A DNA stretch of 50,569 bases, taken from the NCBI RefSeq assembly GCF_002920635.1, contig NZ_PQSR01000057.1, positions 1 to 50,569 of the forward strand, read 5' to 3'. Origin of the DNA: Streptomyces sp. Ru72. GTDB lineage: Bacteria > Actinomycetota > Actinomycetes > Streptomycetales > Streptomycetaceae. This document shows positions 33,597-42,117 of this stretch, piece after piece. Position 1 is the stretch's first letter. Each line of letters begins with the position of its first letter. A program made the translations under genes and the position numbers. Below the pieces are notes generated by a model. That model saw nothing but the letters and a program-made list of their open reading frames with translations. It did not search any database and had not been told where the DNA came from.

Positions 33597-33686
33597 CAGA
33601 ACTTGCCTTTCTTGACGTGGTGCACGTGGACGGTGCCGACCGCCGCCGGACGACGAGACCCACCCGTCTGGCACTCCCCGACTTAT

Positions 33687-33708
33687 CTGTCACGCTACTG
33701 TAGCATTT
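33687..33708. promoter_or_regulatory. TetR operator between divergent MFS and TetR genes
   Basis: CTGTCAC, GCT, ACTGTAGCA and TTT; contains the perfect palindrome GCTACTGTAGC (33694-33704). 18 of 22 positions match the element at 28528-28549. Confidence 0.7.
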
Positions 33709-33741
33709 AATGAGCAGACTTCCCCTCTTGCGAGGCAGTAG

Positions 33742-34323
33742 ATGTCTCAGGCTTCACATTCCGCCACTAGACTCGGTGCGGTGAGAGCCGACGCAGCACG
33801 CAACCTGGAAGCCGTCCTGACCACCGGAGCACGCATGCTCGCCGCCGACCCCGGCGCCAGCATCGCCAGCATCGCAGCCGAAGCAGGCGTGGACCGACGC
33901 ACGGTCTACCGCCGCTTCGCCTCCCGCGAGGAACTCCTCGCGGCCATCTACGAATCCCGCCTCACGGCGATCGAGCACGCCATCGAGGACGCACGACTGC
34001 GCGAGGCACCCGTCGCCGTCGCCCTGCACCGCTACGTCGAGAACATCATCGCCGTCAACCGCACCTGGCCCGTCGACCTCGCCCGCATGCTCGCCGACGA
34101 CAGCGTCCACGCGCGCCGCGACAGGTCCGTCCGCGAGGTCGACGCCTTCCTCGAACGCGCCACCGACGAAGGCCTCCTGCGCCCCGGTCTCCCGGAGGGA
34201 TGGGCGAGCGCACTGCTGCCCCAGCTCATGCACCTCGTGTCCCGGCAACTGCCCGAACTGAGCCCTGCACAGGCGGCGGACGTCGTGGTCGACACCCTGC
34301 TGCACGGCCTCGGAGCACCCTGA
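33742..34323 (+). CDS. TetR family transcriptional repressor
   Basis: 193 residues from ATG 33742 (GAGG upstream). The DNA-binding domain lies at about 15-60: RNLEAVLTTGARMLAADPGASIASIAAEAGVDRRTVYRRFASREELLAAIYESRL. The remaining ~130 residues are helical and form the ligand-binding/dimer domain; no named subfamily recognised. It is divergent from the DHA2 exporter and most likely represses that gene and itself through the palindrome at 33694-33704, releasing upon binding a drug. The near-copy of the operator before the aldehyde dehydrogenase extends its likely reach. Confidence 0.9.
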   Translation: MSQASHSATRLGAVRADAARNLEAVLTTGARMLAADPGASIASIAAEAGVDRRTVYRRFASREELLAAIYESRLTAIEHAIEDARLREAPVAVALHRYVENIIAVNRTWPVDLARMLADDSVHARRDRSVREVDAFLERATDEGLLRPGLPEGWASALLPQLMHLVSRQLPELSPAQAADVVVDTLLHGLGAP

Positions 34324-34332
34324 CACACCGAC

Positions 34333-34371
34333 GGCCCTCGGGAACACATGTGTCCACGTGTCCCGAGGGCC
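34333..34371 (+). terminator. terminator hairpin after the TetR gene
   Basis: GGCCCTCGGGAACAC (34333-34347) pairs with GTGTCCCGAGGGCC (34358-34371) with one bulged A and a 10-base loop, directly after the stop at 34323. Confidence 0.75.
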
Positions 34372-34739
34372 GGCCTGTGCGGCGGCGGTACGGCCGCGTC
34401 CCCCGTCGCTCGACTCGTTCCACGGCCTTCACCAGCAGTGCGCCTGCGGGCATCCGCACACACATGCACAGTAAATACGTATAACGAGAGTTCCCATTCG
34501 ACGACAGCCACGGTAGGGCCGGTCCGCGCGCCGTAGCCGACGGCTCATGACCCGTAGGCCGGAGGCACACCCGGCGTACGGTGGGCCATATGTCCGGCAA
34601 GAAACATTTCGGCCCTATCAAGTGACGAAAGCCACGCGGACATTTAGTCTTCGTTCCACGTGGAGCAGAAGAGGTGGCGGGCGCAGCGGCACGCCGGCGT
34701 CGGACCGGAGTGTTCGGCGGGGAAGGGGAGTGGGGGGCA
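34372..34739. other. promoter region of the LAL regulator
   Basis: About 370 bp. An AT-rich patch with TATAAC near 34480 could be a -10 box. Near 34616-34629 there is a half-like version of the palindrome (TCAA directly followed by GTGACGAAAG). No gene supportable. Confidence 0.35.
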
Positions 34740-37505
34740 GTGGAGTCGATCACCGGCACCATGGTCGGCCGCGAAAGCGAACAGGAGACGCTGTCGGCGT
34801 TCGTGGCGGCCTCCGGGGGCCGGGCTCTCGTCCTGCGGGGTGACACGGGTGTGGGCAAGAGCACCCTGCTGGACCACGTGGCCGATCTCGCAACGGGTGA
34901 GCAGCACAGGGTGATCCGGGCGGCCGGGGTCGAGGCCGAGTCGGAACTGCCGTTCGCGGGGCTGCACCAGATCCTGTATCCGCTGCTGTCCTACCTGGAC
35001 CGGCTGGACGAGGTCCACCGGAGAGTCTTCGACGTCGTGTTCGCCAGGAGCGAGGGGACTCCCCCGTCGGTCATGACCCTCGGCATCGCCGTCCTGGACC
35101 TGCTGTCGCTCGCAGCGTCGCAGAAACCCCTCCTGCTGGTGCTGGACGACGGTCAGTGGCTCGACGCCTCCAGCACCGAGGTCTGCGGCTTCGTGGGACG
35201 CCGCCTCACCGGCAGCTCGGTGAAGCTGATAGTCGGTCTGCGCGCCGCCGTACCCTCGGGTTTCGACACCGCCGCGCTGCCCGAACTGCCCGTGACAACG
35301 CTGTCCGAGAAGGCCTCCGAACAGCTCCTGGACATGCGCCATCCCGGGCTGGAGCCCCAGATCCGCCGTCTCGTGCTGGACGAGGCCCAGGGAAATCCGC
35401 TGGCCCTGCTGGAACTGCCGCCCCACGTGCGCGGCCACCGGGCGGGACGCGACCCCGAGGAACTGCCCGGGTACACCGGCGTCCCGCTGCCGCAGCGGCT
35501 CCAGCACGTGTACGGCGCCCGCATCGCGACCCTCGGCGACGCCGTGCGCGCGGAGCTGCTGCGCGGCGCCCTGGACGGCGTCGAGGCCGGCACCGCGGCA
35601 GGCCGTCCGGGGCGCACGCGCTACCGCATGAGGGACGCCGACGAGGCGACGGGCTGCGGCCTGCTGGGCATCGACCCGCTCACCGGTGACTTCGTCTTCA
35701 GGCACCCCCTGGTGCGGTCGACGGTGGTCCAGATGGCGACCCCCAACGAACGGCGTGCGGCCCACGCCGTTCTCGCCCACGTACACCGCGAGGACCTGGA
35801 GCGGCGCGCCGTGCACCTGGCGGCCTCGACGGTCGATCCCGACGAGCAGGTCGCGACCGTACTGGAGGCAGCCGCGGACTCCGCCACCCGGCGCGGCGGC
35901 GCCGTTGCCGCCGTGGCCTGGCTGACCCGGGCCGCGGAGCTGAGCGAGAGCCACGAGGACCGGTCCCGGAGGCTCGGCAGCGCGGCGTTCATCGCCGGGC
36001 ACGCCGGCCAGCTGGACCGGGCCCAGCGGTTGGTCGGCTCCGACACCGCATTCGGGCAGCGGGAGTCCCCGGCGTCGGTGGTCGCATCGGCCTACGTCGC
36101 GCTGTACGAGGACGGGGACGTACGGTCCTCGCAGCGTCAGGTGCTGACGGCGATCGAGAGCATGCGGGCCGGCGGCGTACGGGAGCCGGACGAGATGCTC
36201 ACACGACTGGTCAACCTGCTTCTGGCCATCAACCAGTACGCGAGCGACGAGACATCCTGGATACGGACTCATGAGCTTCTCGGCTCCCTCGGCGGCCTGG
36301 TGCCGTCCATGTCACGTATCTACCAGGACGCCTGGGGCGACGTCGTGCGGCGCGGTGCGGGCGTGCACGAGCGGGTGGAGCGTGCCTTCTCAGGAGTCCG
36401 CGACCTCGAACCGTGGGACGTCACCCGCCTGTGCGCCGCCGCCTACCACGTGGACACGCTCAGCCAGTACCGGCGGCATCTGCAGCGCACCGTGGACCGC
36501 GAGGTCGAGACGGGGGCCGTGTCGGTCGGCATGACCATGCTGCACCTGATCATGCTCGACCAGATGGCGGTCGGTGAGTGGAACGAGGCCCAGCGCACAG
36601 GACAACGCTGCCTGGAACTGACCACCTCTCATCGCAATGCGCTGTTCGCCCACCAGAGCCGTGCGTACCTGGGGCTGCTGGCCGCGCTGCGTGGCCAGAC
36701 CGAGCGCGCCCGCGAACTCCAGGCCGTCGTCGACGCCTGGGCCCGTCCCCGCGGCATCGGCTTCCTCGCCCAGATCGCCGACGCCATCGGCACCACCGCC
36801 GCCCTCAGCGAAGGCGACTACGAAGCCGCCTACCTCCATGCCATCGGCATCACACCGCCCGGCTCCTTCGCTCCCTACGCCCACCAGGCGTCCCGCACCC
36901 TCCTCGATCTCGTCGAAGCAGCCCTGCACACCGGCCGCTCAGAACAAGCCCGCGCCCACGCCCTCGCCGCACAAGAAGCCGGCCTTCCCGAGATCTCCCC
37001 GCGGCTCGCCCTGGTCACGTACGGCGCCCTGGCCATGACCGCCACCGATCCGACCGAAGCCGACGTTATGTACGACCGCGCCGAGACCCACCCGGACGCC
37101 GCCGTCTTCCCCTTCGAACTCGCCCGCATCCGCCTCGCTCACGGCATCCGCCTGCGCCACACCCAAGGACGCAAAGCCGCACGGCCGTCCCTGACCCTGG
37201 CCGCGGAGACGTTCGAACGGCTCGGCGCACCCACGTGGACCGAACGGGCGCGGGCCGAGCTTCGTGCCACCGGGGCGGCCACCCTCGCCTCCTCGGCGCA
37301 CCTCACGGCGCTGACCTGGCAGGAACGCCGGATCGCGGATCTCGCCGCCGGCGGCCTGACCAACAAGGAGATCGGCGAACGCATGCACCTGTCGCCGCGC
37401 ACGGTCAGCTCCCACCTGTACCGCGTCTTTCCCAAGCTCGGCATCACCTCGCGCGCCGCGCTGCGTGACGCACTGGGCAAGATCCCCGGCGAGCAGAACG
37501 TGTGA
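34740..37505 (+). CDS. large LuxR-type (LAL/MalT-like) ATPase regulator
   Basis: 921 residues from GTG 34740, with GGAAGGGGAG upstream; an earlier in-frame GTG at 34674 lacks a spaced ribosome site. N-terminal AAA/STAND ATPase: GRESEQ start, Walker A GDTGVGKST (about 34-42), Walker B LLLVLDDGQWLD, and an arginine-rich sensor region. The middle ~450 residues are helical repeats (TPR-like). The last ~60 residues are a LuxR helix-turn-helix: LTWQERRIADLAAGGLTNKEIGERMHLSPRTVSSHLYRVFPKLGI. LAL proteins are ATP- and ligand-dependent activators, often inside antibiotic clusters; no such cluster is visible here, so its target is unknown. Confidence 0.92.
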   Translation: MESITGTMVGRESEQETLSAFVAASGGRALVLRGDTGVGKSTLLDHVADLATGEQHRVIRAAGVEAESELPFAGLHQILYPLLSYLDRLDEVHRRVFDVVFARSEGTPPSVMTLGIAVLDLLSLAASQKPLLLVLDDGQWLDASSTEVCGFVGRRLTGSSVKLIVGLRAAVPSGFDTAALPELPVTTLSEKASEQLLDMRHPGLEPQIRRLVLDEAQGNPLALLELPPHVRGHRAGRDPEELPGYTGVPLPQRLQHVYGARIATLGDAVRAELLRGALDGVEAGTAAGRPGRTRYRMRDADEATGCGLLGIDPLTGDFVFRHPLVRSTVVQMATPNERRAAHAVLAHVHREDLERRAVHLAASTVDPDEQVATVLEAAADSATRRGGAVAAVAWLTRAAELSESHEDRSRRLGSAAFIAGHAGQLDRAQRLVGSDTAFGQRESPASVVASAYVALYEDGDVRSSQRQVLTAIESMRAGGVREPDEMLTRLVNLLLAINQYASDETSWIRTHELLGSLGGLVPSMSRIYQDAWGDVVRRGAGVHERVERAFSGVRDLEPWDVTRLCAAAYHVDTLSQYRRHLQRTVDREVETGAVSVGMTMLHLIMLDQMAVGEWNEAQRTGQRCLELTTSHRNALFAHQSRAYLGLLAALRGQTERARELQAVVDAWARPRGIGFLAQIADAIGTTAALSEGDYEAAYLHAIGITPPGSFAPYAHQASRTLLDLVEAALHTGRSEQARAHALAAQEAGLPEISPRLALVTYGALAMTATDPTEADVMYDRAETHPDAAVFPFELARIRLAHGIRLRHTQGRKAARPSLTLAAETFERLGAPTWTERARAELRATGAATLASSAHLTALTWQERRIADLAAGGLTNKEIGERMHLSPRTVSSHLYRVFPKLGITSRAALRDALGKIPGEQNV

Positions 37506-37587
37506 CCGTGGCGTGTGACCCCGTACCGTGTGACGGCAGTGGTGCCGACGGCCCGGGACGACAGGTTCTGTCACGGTTGCGGTGTGT

Positions 37588-38394
37588 TCAGCCCTCCGCG
37601 GGACGGCCGCGGATGCCGCGTTCGTCGAGCCAGCCGAGCACGTAGTCGGCGACGAAGCGCCATCCGTTGTCGATGACCAGCGAGTGGGCGCGGTCCGCGA
37701 ACTGCTTCAGGTCGGTCACGGCCGTGGAGTCGCCGTACTGCTTGTAGACCGCGCGCGTCACGGAGTCGGGCACCAGTCGGTCCTCCTGCCCGGAGATCAG
37801 CAGGAGCGGGCCGCGACGTTCGTTGGCGATGTCGGCCATCGCGCGCGGGCTGCGCTCCGCGTCGGCGCGCCCGAGATCGGTGAGCAGTCGGCGCGGTGCC
37901 GGCACCACATAGCGCTCGAAGAGCCGGTCGGACTCCTCCGCTTCGACGGTGTTGGCGAAGACGTGGTGGAACTGCTTCGGGGACAGGGGCACCAGCCGGT
38001 CGGTGGTGTCCGCCGGGTCGGGGGTCCACAAGCCGGTCCGGGAGGTGGACAGCGGGACGCCGTTGACCGGGGCGGGAGCGATCGCCACCGCTGCCCGGCC
38101 CACGTTGGCGCCGATGAGGTGCTGCGCGATGAGCCCACCGACCGAATGGCCGACGAGCACCGGCGAAACCTCGAACGACCGCACGATGTCGGCGTAGTGG
38201 TCCGTCAACGCGTCCAGTCCGACGCCGCCGAGCGCCTCGGGCGACTTGCGCACCTCCCGAGCGGCGGCGGCCTCCCCCGGCCATCCCGGTGTGAAGACGA
38301 GGAACCCCTGGCTGGCGAAGCGCTGTGCCCACGACTCCCAGGAAAGCGCATGGAACCACGCGCCATGGATGAAGACGACGGGAGTACGGTTCAC
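37588..38394 (-). CDS. alpha/beta hydrolase, cytoplasmic
   Basis: 268 residues from GTG 38394 (GGAGGAG seven bases upstream; the frame stays open to 38577 without a better start). Motifs: FIHGAWFHALSW (oxyanion), VLVGHSVGGLIAQHL (nucleophile serine), LISGQEDRLVPDSV (acid) and DRAHSLVIDNGW (histidine). No signal peptide. This group includes esterases and non-haem perhydrolase-like enzymes; substrate not predictable. It converges with the LAL regulator and is transcribed alone. Confidence 0.85.
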   Translation of the reverse strand: MNRTPVVFIHGAWFHALSWESWAQRFASQGFLVFTPGWPGEAAAAREVRKSPEALGGVGLDALTDHYADIVRSFEVSPVLVGHSVGGLIAQHLIGANVGRAAVAIAPAPVNGVPLSTSRTGLWTPDPADTTDRLVPLSPKQFHHVFANTVEAEESDRLFERYVVPAPRRLLTDLGRADAERSPRAMADIANERRGPLLLISGQEDRLVPDSVTRAVYKQYGDSTAVTDLKQFADRAHSLVIDNGWRFVADYVLGWLDERGIRGRPAEG

Positions 38395-38766
38395 GGCTGG
38401 CTCCTCCGAGCATGACGACCACCCGGCACCGGCACGCGGGCGACTGTTCCAGAATCGTCCGGGCACGGGCCCGGGGCGACAGTCGAATGACTTAATGTCG
38501 GCCCGGCTCAACGTCTCCCCTTCACCAGTGCGCTCGACCGCCCCGGCAGGGCAGAGTGTTCCAACTGCCGGCCCCAACTACACGAACACCAGCTACGGCA
38601 CCCTGCAAGACCTGGTCGTTCGGGCAGGCCAACCACCGGTACTGAGATCCTTCGGACCTGATCGGCGGCCGCCGGTCAAGCCCGCACATGTCCCGCTCGC
38701 CCGGACACACCTGGAGTCGGGGCGTAGGCTCGCAAGAAACATGCGTCGGGGTCCGAGGGACGAAGT
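38395..38766. other. intergenic region with the shared 15-mer
   Basis: About 370 bp. Contains GGCCCGGGGCGACAG at 38468-38482, an exact copy of the string before the ABC-F leader at 18685-18699. Otherwise nothing I can support. Confidence 0.4.
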
Positions 38767-39040
38767 ATGGGCGGAATGCCACAGGACGTCGGCCCGCGTC
38801 AGGACGTGGTCCTGAAGAGGGCCGCGCAGGCGGGCGATGTGTCGGCGCTGGCCCTGCTGCTGGAGCGGCACCGGCCCGGGATGCGCGCGGTGGCGGTCAG
38901 CCTGCTGAGGCCGGGCCCGGACGTGGCGCTGCGGCGGATCGTGGACATCCGCGATCCCGAGGCCGTGGGACCGTGGCTGCGCATGGGCGTCGCCAGCCGG
39001 GCGCCCGTTTTGTTCGGGGCTCTTAGAGCTCCGGGCAAAG
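38767..39040 (+). pseudogene. remnant of a sigma-70 family (ECF-like) sigma factor
   Basis: The first ~75 codons read VVLKRAAQAGDVSALALLLERHRPGMRAVAVSLLRPGPD then VALRRIVDIRDPEAVGPWLRM. This is region 2 of an actinobacterial sigma factor, but the conserved stretch between GPD and VALRRI (the DAEDAVQDA-type segment needed for core binding) is missing, and the sequence turns to unrelated residues after WLRM. A start with GAGGGACG nearby survives. Regions 3-4 are absent, so it cannot be a working sigma factor. Confidence 0.65.
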
Positions 39041-39158
39041 CAGGTGCTGGGAAGGTGTACCCCGAGCCGTCGAAGTCACCGCCGCGCCCTGCGGCGGTGA
39101 CGATCGGACGACTCCGGAGGGCTCCCGGCGACCTCCGTCCGGCTTCTCCGCGGCCGGT

Positions 39159-39911
39159 TCAGGAAGGCGCGCCGGCCAGGACCTGCACTTTGCCGGTGTC
39201 GAGTGAGTAGTAGGCGCCGACGACCGCCAGGGAGCCCCTGCGCACCAGTGGGGCGAGGTCCTGGTTGGAGCCAAGCGCGGTGGCGGTCAACTTGACCTGG
39301 GCTCGTGCCATCGTCTCGACCGGGTCGGCGCCGCCCTGCTTCACCGCCTGTTCGTACGCCGGCCGCAGAGCATTGACGATCGCCTGGAGGTTGCCGGGCA
39401 GAGGTTTCCCGTCACGCATGGACTGGTACGCCGCTTTGACGGCGCCGCAGCGTTGATGACCGAGGACGACGATGAGCGAGGTGCCACTCGTCATGGGTCC
39501 GTACTCGACAGAACCGGTGACCACCGGGTCGACCGCCTGCCCGCCCGTACGCATCACGTAGAGGTCGCCGAGCCCGGTGTCGAAGAGAAGCTCAGGCGGC
39601 ACTCGGGAGTCGATGCACGACAGAACCGCCCCGAAGGGCTCCTGTTCCTGAGCCACGAACTGACGCCGGTCCGGATCCCGGTCGGGATGCTGAAGGTTTC
39701 CGCTCACCCAGCGTCCGTTGCCATCCATCAGCCTCGTGAACGCGGCGGCGGGCGTGGTCGGCCGCGGTCCGGGCGAAGCGGTGCTCTCCCGCGTGGCGGT
39801 GCTCCCCCGCGTGGCGGTGCTCGTCGACGAGCACCCCGCGAGCGCGACCGTGGCACTCGCGAGTGAGCCGGTGAGCAGAGCTCTACGGTTCGGACGCCCT
39901 GCTGTGCCCAT
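39159..39911 (-). CDS. exported beta-class carbonic anhydrase (Tat lipoprotein)
   Basis: 250 residues from ATG 39911 (GAGGGG upstream; a much longer frame exists but is not family-like). N-terminus RPNRRALLTGSLASATVALAGCSS has a twin arginine and a lipobox LAGC with C27, so it is predicted to be a Tat-exported lipoprotein on the outer face of the membrane. The catalytic domain has the zinc ligands C99 (SCIDSR, with D101/R103), H152 and C155 (GHQRCGAV). It interconverts carbon dioxide and bicarbonate. The linker contains a repeat (STATRGSTATRESTA) that mirrors an 18-bp DNA duplication. Confidence 0.92.
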   Translation of the reverse strand: MGTAGRPNRRALLTGSLASATVALAGCSSTSTATRGSTATRESTASPGPRPTTPAAAFTRLMDGNGRWVSGNLQHPDRDPDRRQFVAQEQEPFGAVLSCIDSRVPPELLFDTGLGDLYVMRTGGQAVDPVVTGSVEYGPMTSGTSLIVVLGHQRCGAVKAAYQSMRDGKPLPGNLQAIVNALRPAYEQAVKQGGADPVETMARAQVKLTATALGSNQDLAPLVRRGSLAVVGAYYSLDTGKVQVLAGAPS

Positions 39912-40611
39912 CGGCCGTTCCCCTCTGTGCCGCGCGAACCCGCGCCTGACTGCAGGCCAGGCCGATTGTTCAGCGTGGTGGAGGTGGCCTGGCGGCAGGC
40001 ACGCCTGGGCGCGGGCTGCTTTGCCCCCGACGGCCCACGGGTGAGACCGGCGATGACCGGCTCCCGTCACGGTCGATGTCGGCGAGCACGCGGCGACCGG
40101 GAGGTCGTCCTTCGAACGGGGCCCACGCCCGCAGGAGCGCGTCTCCTGCACCGCGGACGCCCGCAGACGCCCCGCGTCCGCGGCGGCTGCTTGTGGGCGC
40201 CTGGGCGGCGCCCGATGAAGGACACCAGGCACTTTTGGCCCCCGCGTGGCCCGCCGTCCCGGGACCGGCGGGCCGACGCTTCGAAAGGCGCCGTCGCGGG
40301 GTAACCGGAACATACGCCTCCGCTCCCCAAAACGGAAGACCCCTCGGACACTGGCTCGCGCGTTCGAGCAGCAGAGGTCCGTGCCGCCAAGGACTAGCGG
40401 GCGGCCTGCGGCCTTCGACGGCCCGGTCAACCGCCCGAGGAGTGGTGGCACCGGCCCTACGGACACCGGTGCTCGGCTTTGACGACAGGAACGGGGACCG
40501 CCCACCACGGACCCGAGGAACTCGACTGACCGCAGACCCCGCGGAGACGCCTGAACAAGCCGTCTCCACAAGGCACGCGCAACATCCGGTGACAGTCGGT
40601 CACTCAGCTTC
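39912..40611. other. long intergenic stretch
   Basis: About 700 bp upstream of the carbonic anhydrase. A near-palindromic hairpin GGCCCGCCG (40248-40256)/CGGCGGGCC (40266-40274) is present. Open frames on both strands are Arg/Pro-rich and lack ribosome sites; I support no gene. Confidence 0.45.
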
Positions 40612-41001
40612 TCATTGACCGGCGGTGGCGTTCCAGTCGACCAACTGGACGATCACGCCGTTGGGGTCCCGCACCTGGAAAGCCCGCTCGCCCCACTCTT
40701 CTTCGGTCAGCGGCATGGTGACCGTGACGCCTTCGGCACGCAGGCGCGCCAGTTCGGCCTCGAGGTCGTCGACGACGAAGGCGAGGATGAGTCCGGCGGC
40801 GTGTTCGTCACGCTGGTCTGCCGGGAGGGTCTGCAGGCCCCGCCGCAGGAAGACGACGTTCATGCCGACGTCGTCGCGCGTCAGCGACGCGAACCCGTCG
40901 GCGGCCATCTCCTCACGGAACCCGAAGTGCGTACGGAGGAACGCGCTGGAGGTCTGGACATCGTCGACGTTGAGTGACACGGCACTGGAAGTGACCTTCA
41001 C
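40612..41001 (-). CDS. VOC family protein (bleomycin-resistance/glyoxalase type)
   Basis: 129 residues from GTG 41001 (AAGGAG upstream). VKVTSSAVSLNVDDVQTSSAFLRTHFGFREEM opens the first module and AAGLILAFVVDDLEAELARLRAEGVTVTMPLTEEEWGERAFQVRDPNGVIVQLVDW the second. No metal-binding set is fully evident, so it may bind rather than transform its ligand. It is divergent from a TetR regulator at 41081 with a near-perfect 35-bp palindrome between the two starts; repression by that TetR and induction by a toxic compound is the natural reading. Confidence 0.85.
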   Translation of the reverse strand: MKVTSSAVSLNVDDVQTSSAFLRTHFGFREEMAADGFASLTRDDVGMNVVFLRRGLQTLPADQRDEHAAGLILAFVVDDLEAELARLRAEGVTVTMPLTEEEWGERAFQVRDPNGVIVQLVDWNATAGQ

Positions 41002-41022
41002 AAGGGCTCCTTCATGTCGAGT

Positions 41023-41057
41023 TCTCTGTACGAAGTACAATGTACATCGTACAGAGA
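41023..41057. promoter_or_regulatory. 35-bp palindromic TetR operator
   Basis: TCTCTGTACGA at 41023-41033 is mirrored by TCGTACAGAGA at 41047-41057, with GTACA-A-TGTAC in the centre (41040). Only the two positions flanking the inner GTACs break symmetry. It lies between divergent VOC and TetR genes and is unusually AT-rich for the window. Confidence 0.85.
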
Positions 41058-41080
41058 TCGAATGCGAGAAGATTGGCCCC

Positions 41081-41869
41081 GTGCCTACCGACCGAACCAG
41101 CGCCGGCGACCCGGCCCGTACCCTGCAACTGCTCTGGCGTGAGGCCGCCCCCGACCGCGGCCGAGGGCCACGGCGCGGGCTGAGCATCGACGCGGTGGTC
41201 GAGGCGGCCACCGCCGTCGCCGACGCCGAAGGCCTGGACGCGGTGACCATGCGCCGCGTCGCCCAGGAACTCGGCGTGGTACCGATGACGCTCTACACCT
41301 ACGTCCCAGGCAAGGCCGAGCTGCTCGACCTGATGCTCGACGCCGCCTACGCCCGCATGCCCCGCACGGACACAACGGGGCAGCCCTGGCGCCAACGCGT
41401 CACCGCCATCGCCGACGAGAACAAGGCACTGTTCGAGCGCCACCCCTGGGCCGCGGCCGTCTCCACCTCCAGGCCCCCGCTGGGACCGGGCCTGATGCGG
41501 AAGTACGAGCACGAGCTGTCCGCGTTCGAAGGCCTCGGCCTGAGCGACATCCACATGGACGACTGCCTCACCTACCTGCTCACCTTCGTCCAGGCATGCG
41601 CCCGCGCCGCCGCCGACGCCCGGGCCGCCCAGCACGACAGCGCCATGAACGACGAACAGTGGTGGCAGGTCAACGCCCCGCTGCTCGCCCGGGTCCTCGA
41701 CCCCGACACCTATCCCACCGCCGTCCGTGTCGGCACGGCGGCAGGCACGGCACACGGCACCGCCTACGACCCCGAGCACGCCTACGCCTTCGGGTTGCGA
41801 CGCACCCTCGACGCCTTCGCCGCCCTCATCGACGAGAGCCGCAACGCGAACACACCCACCTCGACGTAG
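41081..41869 (+). CDS. TetR family regulator (TetR_C-type)
   Basis: 262 residues from GTG 41081. The DNA-binding domain begins late (about 35-85): LSIDAVVEAATAVADAEGLDAVTMRRVAQELGVVPMTLYTYVPGKAELLDLMLDAAYARM. The C-terminal part (WRQRVTAIADENKALFERHPWAAAVS, YEHELSAFEGLGLSDIHMDDCLTYLLTFVQA) resembles the TetR_C ligand domain of tetracycline-type repressors. It is divergent from the VOC gene and presumably binds the palindrome at 41023-41057, repressing both. No strong ribosome site; a weak GAGAAGA precedes the GTG. Confidence 0.88.
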   Translation: MPTDRTSAGDPARTLQLLWREAAPDRGRGPRRGLSIDAVVEAATAVADAEGLDAVTMRRVAQELGVVPMTLYTYVPGKAELLDLMLDAAYARMPRTDTTGQPWRQRVTAIADENKALFERHPWAAAVSTSRPPLGPGLMRKYEHELSAFEGLGLSDIHMDDCLTYLLTFVQACARAAADARAAQHDSAMNDEQWWQVNAPLLARVLDPDTYPTAVRVGTAAGTAHGTAYDPEHAYAFGLRRTLDAFAALIDESRNANTPTST

Positions 41870-42117
41870 AGCGTCAAGCGGGTGCCGGTCAGTGAGCCAC
41901 GCCATGTCGGGGCGGGCCGCGGGCCGCGGGCCGCGGGCCGCACGAGCTCGACGGCCGGCCCGGCAGGATCTTCCGCGGCTGCGACGACGGCATGCATCCT
42001 GCACACCATGGTCCGCGAGATGCTCGGCGGGCAGATGTGGTGGGGACGCTCAGGCCGCTTGACTCAGCGCTTGGGTGGGCGAGTCGAGTGTTGTCGGGAT
42101 GCCGTCGAGGCCCCGCG

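Noticed and set aside
34616..34630. TCAAGTGACGAAAG as a regulon operator before the LAL gene
   Set aside because: Only one half is recognisable, with spacer bases missing; too weak to list as a site.
39912..40571. N-terminal extension of the carbonic anhydrase frame
   Set aside because: Upstream residues are Arg/Pro/Ser-rich and non-homologous; Tat lipoprotein signal and ribosome site mark ATG 39911.
40589..40604. GGTGACAGTCGGTCAC as another copy of the regulon palindrome
   Set aside because: Arms are in the opposite order (GGTGAC first) with a 4-base centre; different element.
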